A DNA stretch of 64,000 nt from Cryptomeria japonica (taxonomy: Eukaryota; Streptophyta; Pinopsida; Cupressales; Cupressaceae), in NCBI RefSeq assembly GCF_030272615.1, contig NC_081407.1, forward strand, positions 97,507,897-97,571,896. The letters are read 5' to 3'. The notes below the pieces were generated by a model, which had not been told where the DNA came from, searched no databases, and saw only the letters and a program-made list of their open reading frames with translations. Shown in pieces: positions 1 to 11,000 of the stretch. Position 1 is the stretch's first letter, and the number at the start of each line of letters is the position of its first letter. Made by a program: the position numbers and the translations under genes.

Positions 1-1203
1 ACAATTCTACTCCATTGTTCCATTTTATGCTAATGTGATGCCCATAGCTAGAAAACTCAATCCAAACTTGTTGTGAGTTAGTTCAACTCATGAGTCCATC
101 TATCAACAACATCAATCATCTGAGACTCATACACCAAGTCTAATTCACATAATCACCAAATGCAATACAGTATCTTTGACAAGATCGTGAGTTCTACAAT
201 AAAACAAACCTAAGAAAAATAAGTATCGTACCAGCAAACTCGAGCCCTAAACCCATACCCGAATTGGCAACCTAGCTTTAATTTAAAGGGCTGGCCTACC
301 AGTTTGATCTCTAAGATCCAGATTTTCCAGAATTGGATTCTCGAAGTGTGATTGGCGATGACATACCTGAGACAAGTGTCTATGTTCCTGAAAACATATC
401 CATCTGAAAAGTATATTTTCAAGGCCACAAGTTGCTCCCACACTGTTAGAAAACGTGGGCTTGAACATAGAGAAATTCACAACAATCATATTAATTCTTT
501 GCCAAGGTGTAAGTAATTCAATCCAAAAAGCAAGTAGTTTAAATTCCCTTTGATCTACTTGAGCATTCATGAACACTCTTATATTTTCTTCTTTCCATCT
601 ACCTACAAGGGAAAACGCACACTTCTACAAATCAACCATTGGAATAAATTTGAAAAAGTATTTTAAATAAAAGAAAAATCTCAAACTGTAGTTTCAACTT
701 CCACTAATCTATTTGTGGACAACAGTATATTTTATTTCTTCCTAAGAGACAACTTTTGTCTATTATATTATAACATGAAACCTGATACAATTTTGACAAA
801 GCATCTTAATCAAAAAAAAAATCATAACAAGAAGACCATATCTGTCACCAAATAACAAAAATTTCTTGCATTATAGAAAGAGATGTCAGGCCAAATATAA
901 ACATTTTTTCATTTCCCTTCCATTATTGCATATTTACATTATTTGATTAGTTAAAACAAATAGTTTGCAATGTCAACCTCGAGTTCTTGGGCATTAATAT
1001 CTTTTATTGGATAGATTGTGTGGGTAAAGCATCACTTAAGTGCCACAGACTTATATCCACCTTTTTAACTATAATATATTAGTATCACAAATCTTAAAAA
1101 TAAGAAATGTTGAATTCCCATTAGAAGGAAAACAAATTTCACCGATAGCATATTCCTATAAATGAAGACTTTTTCTTGTTGATTCAAATGTGGAACGTTT
1201 TCT
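1..1203. other. TFB1 intron, nothing recognised
   Basis: AT-rich intronic sequence. Minus-strand open stretches at 210-443 and 283-576 show no recognisable domain and no TFB1 similarity. I see no RNA gene or clear repeat boundary here. Confidence 0.5.
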
Positions 1204-1689
1204 TGTTAATTTTCTATTAAATAACAGGATTGATTAATACAAAGAGTTTCATCTCCTTACATAGAGATTGGAGAAGAAACAACCCAAACGGATAAACATT
1301 ACATGACTCACTAAAAAGCAAACTAAAAAATTAGAAAGAAGAGACTTACCACTGAGCTGGCTTTATTACAAATGTAAGCCTTATCTTTTAATAATTTAAT
1401 ATTATTCTAATAAACCCCCTTAAGGCTTATTTCACTCAAAACAAAACATATCAAACTAAAAACACCCTGATCTATAGATTTTCCATTCTTCAGAAGCTTT
1501 TCTTTGAAAACAGACCATACACCAGGTAGACTCCATCAAGCTGCCTTGAACCTCCATAAAAGTGTAGCTCCTGAGGTGAATTGTTAACTTCCCGAATTAC
1601 CACCTACCCGAAATCCTGAACCATAAATCTCTCACGCCATTGGACTGATGAGCACACAGTTATACTGAGATGGGCGGCAGGATGGGGCA

Positions 1690-3262
1690 GGGGGAGAAAT
1701 CAGTATAACAACATTTTTTACCTTTTAATACTTAATACCATAAGCATATCAATTGCACAAATTCAACAACATAAGACGCAACAATTACACAATGCAAGTA
1801 GAACACGAGATTTACATGGAAATCCTTGTGGGAGAAAAACACGCAAAAATGTCGCTTTTATATAAAATCTTCTCACAAACCTTGTAGGCACCAACCCCTC
1901 ATTTGATTTGTGAGCACCAACCCACTAGAGGCAAAAAGCCCTCATTCAATTTGTCCTCTAAATTCTGCTATAATTCTCTTCTCCAATCTGCTATAACAGT
2001 GATCATAAATCTGCCACAAAACTGATCATAGTCTCCTCAGAAAATATATTATAAATCTGCCTTACAATCTTCATATATTCTTGCTAACAATTCTGCATAC
2101 ATTCTTCTTCCACTTCTTCAAATGTTCCCTATATATATCTGCATCTTCTTTATATCTGCATATATATGCTTTATATCTGCTTCTTCTCAATTCCTTAATC
2201 TGATGTACGCATATGATATATACCTTTTATTCCTCACTTCTGCTCCACTTGAACAATCTGTCTTTATTTCTTTTAATGATTCTATGAATGGATGCAACAC
2301 CGTGAAATGGATACAACCATTTGAATAGTCATGTCTTTCACGAACAAATCTGCCTTAACTCAATCTCTTCATACCAATCTGCATAAAGTAATCTCCCTAA
2401 CTCTTCATACGATCTTCTTATGATGAATGAATTTTTCTTTGTATTTCACTGACACAACACTCCCAATTAAATAGTATTCTTTGTATTTCTTTATATATAC
2501 ATTTGATGCATTTTTTCTTCCATACCAGATCTGCTCTCTACATATTCCTTATTTCCTTTTATATCTTCAAATCTCCACACTTACTCATCTCACAAGTGTC
2601 TTATTCTTTATATCAATTATGTTGAAAGGTTCACAGCCTTTCCATATAGTCACTGCCTTTGAAAATGTAATCTCAACCTTTGATAATCACTACCTTTTAT
2701 AATAAATCACTGCCTTTTGTTAATGAGAAATACTGATGACTTATATTAATCACTGCTGTCCTTTAATAAGTGACTTAATATCTCATTGACTAATCACTTC
2801 TCTTATCTTTAATATGGATCACTTCCTTTAATCACTGCACCTTTTGAGTTATTGTCTTTTCATTATCTCATCACTGCTCATGATGAAATCGCTGGTTAAT
2901 ATAAACAAAACCAATTCTTATCTTAGGTGCTGCTTTATTTGGGTGATGCTGATATTGATTTTATACAAATTAATTATGTATGGCGGCTCATATTAATCAT
3001 CTAATATGCTGCTGCTAATATTAATTTTATATCCATATATTGCTGTTCATGATCGTTGTCCATGTTTGGATGAGAATTGCTGTTGATCACTATCATGGGA
3101 GTCCACCAAAACAAATAAATTTAAATATTTAATTTAAATTTCATATATTCTTTATCGCCAATAGAGTTGTCTTTGATGGAGATAAACATCAATTCGATTG
3201 TATGTTTATTAATTGTGAACTTGCTCCATAATGTAAAGCACTGATTATTAATATTTTATCCA
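1690..3262 (-). repeat. Interspersed repeat, minus copy of a family also at 60.1-62.3 kb
   Basis: Read on the minus strand it contains GTGGGTTGGTGCTCACAAAT, a CTCCCACAAGGATTTCCATG block, then TGCAATTGATATGCTTATG and GTTGTTATACTGA. The same blocks in the same order occur on the plus strand at 61320-62300. The outer edge TGTTGGATAAAA (minus, 3262) looks like an LTR start. Similarity also continues to about 3740, where GTCATTGATGTCAA-like repeats match 60330-60450. Boundaries are approximate. Confidence 0.5.
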
Positions 3263-3875
3263 ACACCATCGCTGCCGTATTATCTCCTTAACCAATAATC
3301 AGTCCTAATAATAATGATGCCATCAATGCTATCAATCTTATTCTTTTGTTGCATCTTGACACTTATAATTCTTCTCCATAGCAGCCACATTGTTCTCTAC
3401 AAACAAGCTCTCGTGCCACAAACTTTCTAACATATTTGATATTGGATGCTGTCCCTGAATGATAAGAACTACGCCCATCAAAATCTTACTTATTTTACGT
3501 TTGTTTCCATAATGTTTTCTTTTGTACATCTGCAGACTTTTTTTCTTCTGATTGCTTTACAGAAATGTCTCACTTGTTTTACTTTGTAGCCTTGTGAGGC
3601 CATTGTTTCTAATTCACCTTTAGCATCAATGACAAACTCAGACAATTACTTTGACATCAATGACAACTAATCTTCCTCATACACCTTCGTCGTCAATGAC
3701 AACAATCTTTCCCATACCTTTTGACATAAATGACAATATTCTAACATGGACGAAAATCCATGTTGAGCTACTGCACTGAGCTCCATCAAGTTGTCTCATA
3801 ACCCTCATAAAAGTATTATTCCCAAGATCACAGACTTCCAAACTACTAACTGCAACCATCCATTTTGAGTTTTAT

Positions 3876-4145
3876 CTATACTGAATTCCTTCTTGTCTTC
3901 AAAGTGTGAGATTCTTTAAACATGTGTGATTCATTTGGCATTGTAATCTTTCCTAGATCTCCTAGAAATGCATCTGGACGATCTTCAACATGGCGACAAA
4001 GTGCGTTGGCATTAGCTTCAGGAAGTACCTCAACAAATTTTACTTCAAGATACCCATAGACCAAGTGCATGGTTGTCCAACCTTCCAAGTCTACTCCATC
4101 TTCACTGTGTTGATCATGTAAAGCAACACCAACAAAAATTTCCAT
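3876..4145 (-). pseudogene. Open stretch inside the minus-strand LTR element, function unknown
   Basis: An 89-codon minus-strand stretch beginning MEIFVGVALHDQ lies inside the decayed element and is probably a fragment of its former coding region. No zinc knuckle, protease, integrase or reverse transcriptase motif is visible. It may be chance. Confidence 0.2.
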
Positions 4146-4990
4146 TTGCGAAAAAATATAATAAGACTGAATATTTTCAAACCTTAGTGCCTTCTTGCTG
4201 AAATTTTGAATAAATTTAAGAAACTGATCTGCATAAAAGCATCACACAAAACATCCACTGCAATCCACAAGCCTTTAACGATTTGCAATTCCTTCAAATA
4301 GATTCCCACAAGCTAGCGAGGCTAAAATATTATAATAGAAGAAATGCTCAAAACTTCAAGCACATTAATCCTTCGCATGCAGTGGCAAGCAAGCAAAATG
4401 CAAGTACACACAACTCACATATGTGCACATGCAAGTTATTTTGCATCAAAATTCTTACACGATTCTTTAAATAAATAAATCTGCCGACACAAAAAAAATA
4501 AGCCAACCCATGATTAAACCTTAAAACCCTCACGAGATAGGCCACAAATTATATCAAGAACAACTTGAGATTTTCACCATTTGTTTCAACTAGTAAATGC
4601 ATGTGACCCCCTGCTCTGATATCATATTGTAAAAATTAATATAGCACAATATTTCAATATTCTATCAAATAACAAGATTGACTATTACAAAGAGTTTCAT
4701 CACGTTATATAGAGATTCGAGAAAAAACCACCCAAACAGATAAGCATTACATGACTCACTAAAAAGCACACTAAAAAAATAAAAAGAAAACACTTGCCAC
4801 TAAGGCGGCTTAATATTACAACTTTCACCCAAAAAGAAAAACATTGCACGACTCACTAAAAAGAAAACGAAAAAAATAAAAAGAAAACACTAACCACAAA
4901 GGTGGCTTAATATCACAACTGTAAACCATATCTTTTAATATTTAACATTATTCTAATACTTTTTTGAGGTATATTAGAAAATTGGATTAC

Positions 4991-5056
4991 CGGTAAGTGT
5001 GTATAATCGTCTGCAAAATCTGAGGCCATGTCTACAGTTGGGTCAACCTTCCTAAT
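4991..5056 (-). CDS. TFB1: TFB1 exon after BSD2
   Basis: 66 bp (22 codons) between TTGCAG and GTAATC, encoding [10 protein letters not shown]...DDYTHLP. Phase 0 at both ends. It is separated from the BSD2 exon by an 18.4-kb intron. A transposon LTR ends about 34 bp past its donor site. The next exon was not found down to base 1. Confidence 0.96.
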
Positions 5057-8000
5057 CTGCAAAAGAACAATAGATAAAATCAGAACGTATGGCCCATGTG
5101 TGGAGAAAAACTGAAACATATTAATTGTATGATCTCACATTTCAGTTTAGCTAATTTTTTTATAAATGGAAGACAAATTCATGCAAAAACATAATTTATT
5201 TCTAATCATTGTTGCCATTGAAATGAGAATTATGTACTCAATTACTGAAAGAGAATGTTAAACATAGGGGCAAAGAACATGTAATATCCCTTGGTAAATC
5301 TGATCCTGTTGTGATGATTTGAGCTCCAAGGAATATTGTCAAACACTTGTCTTGAAAAGTCTGTACTTGCTGTTCTTTGTTTCAGTTTGTTTGGTTTTGT
5401 TTTGATGATGCCAATGATGACCAAAGGCTTAAAAAGAATGTAAATAAGCTCAACAAATAACAGAGATACAATGCAAGACTTCTCTTTTGGATTTCCAATG
5501 GCTTATGAAGATTGAAAATGATTGTAACTAATTCCTACAGCCAATAAGCATTTCTACAAACACTTGGCATGCATACTAGTGATTCAATATAAACTGAAAT
5601 GAATAACTACAACAAAGGCATTTCATCAAACAGTTATTGTGCAACCTTGTAACTCCTTATTTTCGAATGCCAAAGCCAAGTACAACATGCCAAACTAAAT
5701 GATGTTAATATATAATGAGAAACCTCGAATGTAATGGCAGTTTGCTGTTGAAAATACTTGACAGTGCGCCTGCTGGTAAAGAATTCTTCAACATATAACA
5801 TTCACCAAGGTTGCAGTAGTTGTGGCGTCCACCAAGATGAACAGAGAAGCACATTTTGATAGGCGTTTAGGTCTGATGAAGAACACACCTAAACCTGGTG
5901 ATGAATTCGCCTAAACCTGGTGATGAATTCTACGGGCTGCAGCAACAATAAAATCTGGAAATGAAGCTTCAGTCTGATCTATAATGGCTACAATAATGAA
6001 TCTTCAAGTCTGCAGTTGATTAACCTTTATTGCTCCCCAAACCCTTGATAAAATCCTTCACTTTAGGCACAAATTGGACTTCTGGATGAAGCCCACACTC
6101 CGGCAATAATCTCAGCTGGTATCTCACAGCCTCAAAATTGCTAACACTGAAGAGGCTACATTCTCCAATGCTAGATATGGCAGAAAACTCTCATCTTCTT
6201 CCACAGTTCATGAATGAAGAAATAACAAATGCTCCCAGAATGAATGAAATCCCTTTTCAAATGCCTTTATATAATATTTAATTTGCATTTGGCTTCATCT
6301 CATTAAATTTCACTTTAATTTCATTTACTTTTCCCTCCATTTGGTGTTTAAGTTCATTAACACTTATATCTAACTTTAAATAACACTTTATCAGTTATAA
6401 TAAAGTATACTTTTTAAAGCATTTAATATATCATCTCTTAAAGTGGGCCCCCAATATAACTTAAATGCACTTTAAATAATTGACTTCATAATTCATTAAA
6501 TAATCCCCTCTTAATAAAGTCAATTAGATATTTAAATGATGTGCATTTTTAAATAAATTAATTAATTATTATTATTAAAGTACAACTTTAATAATAATAA
6601 AAATGCCATAACTTCCACAATAATGCATATAATTCAATTATGTCTGCTCAAGGAGATAACACACTGCATCCATTGCACATCCAACCGCCTTACTAAAATA
6701 GTAAGGGTCCCTCTCTAACATCCACTGACTTACTATAAATAGTAACTATATGAATCTAAGCCAAATGAAGTCCAATCTGAGCCAAATGAAGTCCAATCTG
6801 AGCCAAACGAAGACCAAACTGGAACAAACTGAATTCTAGAGAAGACAAGAACCTCCTTTAACCAAGCCTCTGCCTTAGAAGACCCTCTATCCACAATTAT
6901 TAGCCTACGAGGATCAAAATGATAGGCTAATCACTCAAGAATAGGAACGAGCTAAAAAGGGGACATTACAGAACATATAGATACAAAGTGCAGTCATGTG
7001 CACTCATTTCCTTTATCAACATATTTTGCTGCTACTCCTTTTTCTCTCACACCAGTCTGTTAAAATAATATTAGTATCTTCTATAATGGTCATCTTCTAT
7101 TTTTAGCAGTCATCTTAGTTGTCGACTTATTTAGCTATTTAGCTTTTTAGTCGACTTATTTAGCTTGTTAAATTTACTTTTTTTATGTAATTAGCTTTCA
7201 CGCTTAAATTAGCGTTTAGCTCTTTAGTCTTTTACTTTAACATTATGTTCTAATTATAGAACATCATCTTGTAACCTCTATATATACTTGTGTATATCAT
7301 TCAATGTAATTATCCAATTATTGAATGATTCATTCAATTTATTTTTCATGGTATTAGAGCGAGTCGTTGGGATTCTTTAAAGTTTGGCGAATTTTTTAAT
7401 AAAAATTCATGGCCTTCTTTTTGGAATATTTTCCAGATTTTTTTTAATTGTTTTTTTATATAAAACGATTTTCCTTTTTTGAAGGCTTTTTGAGGGTTTC
7501 GAGGGTTTCTGGTTTGTGGGCGAATTTCTTTGTGATGGGCAGCAGTTCATTTTTTTTAGGGTTCTGGAGATTTTCGAGCCTGCAACCTCGAGGTTTTTTT
7601 TTGCAAATTGAAAATTTTCCTAGGGTTTCTACAATTTTCGACTAGGGTTTTGACCCTTTAGTTCAAGTCAAAATTTTATTCTAGTTGCAGATTCTTGGTG
7701 GGTTTTACGAGACCTCAACTGGGTCGTTGTCAGATTTTTCTAGGTGCATCGTTTTCTGCGCCTCCATTTTTGAGCCGTCGGATTTGCATTCTGATTTTTA
7801 GATTCTTGGTGGGTTTTTCGAGAGTTTTTTTTAGTTGATCTCAGATTTTTCTGGTTGCCTCATTTTCCATGCCTTGAATTTTGTGCCAACGAATTTGCCT
7901 TGGAATTTAAAAATAATCAGCGATTTCTGCTAATTTTGTAGGCACTATTTATGTTGTACATCCGACCTAGGGTTTCTGCCCCTATTTTTTTTTACATTTT

Positions 8001-11000
8001 TTTTTAAAACAAAATCATCTATATTTTTCTTTTTTTTACAAAAAAAAAAAATCAGAAATATTTTTTTATTTTCTACAAATTATTATTTTTTCTAATTATT
8101 TTCAAGAAAAATTTCAGGTTTTAAGTTTGCAGAAAATTTTAATTTTTGGGTTTCTTCCAAACCTCAAAATTTGCGCCTTAAAATTTGTGCCAGAATTCTT
8201 CTCCAAGGTTTCAGTTTTTTCAGCAGATGCTTCTATTCTGATTTTTTTTTAAAAACAATCAGATTCTTTTGTCTCTTGCTTTCACTCAATTGACCTCGAT
8301 CAATCTCAATTTCGGTGATGGCATCTTTGACCAGCATCATGTTGGAACACAGCCAGAAGTTCAACAACTGCCACAACACCTGGAAATAGTGCATCTTCAC
8401 GATATCTGAATATCGTTACATTTATCAGATTGATTTAGGCCAGACCTCGTCCTACAGGTCCTAGGGTTTTCACAATTTTTTCCTGAAAAATTGTCTGTCA
8501 GTTTTCTGATTTTTTCCACAAAAAATCATGGGAGGGTTTCCACAATTTTTTTTCTCAAAAATTGTTCACAGGGTTTAGAATTTTTTCCTTAAAAATTATT
8601 ATCTGTCATCTGCAAAGCTTGCGTGGGATTTCTAGGTTTTCATAATTTTGTCTTCAAAAATTGTTTGCTGGTTTTTAAGATTTTTTCCTCAAAAATCATC
8701 TGTAATACGCGAAGTTCACATGGGATTTGTGATTCGCGAAATTCTCTGGTTTTGATCGATTTTTCTCCTCAGAAATCGAGCTTTGTTGCAATCAGTTTGG
8801 GTCACACCTACCAGGGCGAACATTTGCAACCATGGTATCTTGCAATCAGTTTTGGAGTTGGTACTCTCCAGCAAAAGGGTTTGCTGATTTTTTCCTCAAA
8901 ATCATTGTTTCAGACTTAAATAATTCGTGTGTGCCACATCTCTAATTCGCATGTGAAGGCTACATTCGCTTGGATGGCTTTTGGTACTCTTGGTCATTTA
9001 CATTCTGCAGATCTAGGGAGGGTCTTCGTAGCAGCAGATGGTCTTTGCATTTGTGATCATAACACCTGCAGTGTCTTCTGTAGGGTATTGAGTACAATGA
9101 CCATTAGGGAGGGTGTTAAAATAATATTAGTATCTTCTATAATGGTCATCTTCTATTTTTAGCAGTCAACTTAGTTGTCGACTTATTTAGCTATTTAGCT
9201 TTTTAGTCGACTTATTTAGCTTGTTAAATTTACTTTTTTTATGTAATTAGCTTTTTAAGCTTAATTTAGCTTTCACGCTTAATTTAGCGTTGAGCTCTTT
9301 AGTCTTTTACTTTTATGTTATGTTCTAATTATAGAACATCGTCTTCTAACCTCTATATATACGTGTGTATATCGTTCAATGTAATTATCCGATTATTGAA
9401 TCATTCATTCAAATTATTTTTCATCATCAACTATACAGTATTAACACAAACAAAACATTTCCTGATGTTGGTAACTCTTTCTCTTGAACCATATGAAAAA
9501 ACTAAGTCTATGACTTCATCCTTTTCTATTTGTATCAATATCATATAAGTTGAAAACAATCTTAAGTCAATAAGTTGCTATTGTGACTGAGCTCTCCTAA
9601 ATGAAGATTTGCATCCAATTGTCATCAAGTGAGACTCAAGGAGGGTGATGCATGGAAAATCATATTCAAAACAAAGCAAGTTTTGTATCAGTGGCTTGTA
9701 ATTCCTTTTGCATTTCATAATGCTCTGACTAATTTCATGAGGCATTTGCCATTCTATCTTGGATGATATATTGATTTTTGGCCAAATTCATTATGACCAT
9801 CTAATGCATTAACATTTATATTGAGCTCAGAGTGAAGATTTTAATTCCAAGGAAGATTACTATATCCAGAGAGGTTTATGCTACAAGTTGGTGAAATATT
9901 GGGTGCCTCAAAAGAAGAATTCAGCTAATGAGAGAGCCTCACACTTCAAAGGTTGTTGATCACATTGGTATGATAAAGATATTGGCACATTTATAAAGCT
10001 ATGTATATTGGCCAAATATACAAGTCAACATTGATAGATTCATAAGGGAATGAGTTTTGTGTAGAACAAGTAAACCTAGAAAAAAAGAAATTGGGATTGT
10101 GTATGCCACTATCGGTTCCTTATCGACCGTAAGAAAGAAACTTCATAGATTTTGCAGTAACTTTCTTTGTCAAGAAAGGCATCTGTATCATGGCCCCACC
10201 GGGATTACATTCTTCACCATCTGCTAGAAGGGAATAAAACAATGCATAAGATCCACTACCTAAGGAGATCACCGATCAGCAAAAAATAAGCTTAATCATC
10301 ATATAAAATACTTAATCACCACACAAAGTGGTTGTCAAAGAGTGATGATTAAGAAGCCATTTTGTTAACAAAAGGGCATCGGGTAGTCCACAAGAGACAC
10401 CTGTATTGGAAAAGAGGTGACCGGAGGTGAGGGACACGACTCTCCATTCCATCTTGAGGGATATAAAAGGATCACCATATCAAGGAAGAGGGGGTAACTA
10501 ACAAGACAGAAATAAGTATATAATCAGCAATCAAGTAGGAGGATCAAATAACAAAGAAGATAACAATAGGCAGGTAAAATTAAGGAAATCTGCAATTCAG
10601 AATATAGCCATACCTGATCTAGTAAACATTGTGGTATGCAAGGATATATGTTAATATGTATGCTTGATGTATGCAGCATGATAATGTTTTTAATGCATCC
10701 TTCCTCAGATACTAATATAAGCAACAATAAGCATACAACAATAAATATATTTGATGCATAACATCTTATAAGAAATAATGTGGAATATCTAGATTTCTAG
10801 TCTATTTATCAAATTGCTGCAATCAATCATGGCGAATTGAGTGAGGGAATACAAGGAGGGAGAAACTGATATGAGATCCTCTTCTAAGTACACCTCATGG
10901 TGGATGGTTGGTGGCCTGCCACACGAGGCCAAGGGGGGCAAGGTGTATCCCGCCCTTAAGCTTAGATGGGAAGGATGCTCCGGGAACCCTATTGTAGTTT

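Larger units (their letters stand above)
1204..4957 (-). mobile_element. Decayed LTR retrotransposon, minus strand, with a nested repeat
   Basis: Two related LTRs face the minus strand: about 4628-4957 and a shortened copy about 1204-1411. Shared text includes the ATTACATGACTCACTAAAAAG and ATTATTCTAATA blocks. Next to the right LTR (4604-4627) the minus strand reads TATGATATCAGAGCAGGGGG, a variant initiator-Met tRNA primer site. Next to the left LTR (about 1412-1425) it reads AAGGGGGTT, a polypurine tract. The interior has no intact pol gene. A short block at 1530-1600 resembles one at 3780-3860, interrupted by another repeat (about 1700-3262). No clean target duplication was found. Confidence 0.6.
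7058..9423 (+). mobile_element. Non-autonomous LTR retrotransposon with hairpin-rich interior
   Basis: LTRs at 7058-7348 and 9114-9423 begin TGTTAAAATAATATTAG and end ATTTTTCA. A primer site TGGTATTAGAGC starts at 7349 and a polypurine tract AGGGAGGG precedes the right LTR. A TATA-like TATATATA lies at 7279-7286. The 1.77-kb interior has no pol; a frame near 8985 reads GTLGHL, a likely relic of a Gag zinc knuckle. From 8460 to 8910 it carries a row of small A/T hairpins. Target duplications are not evident. It is related to the element at 32697-34281. Confidence 0.8.

Noticed and set aside
9114-9428. Target duplication for the 7-9 kb element
   Set aside because: Flanks CAGTC and TCATC do not match.
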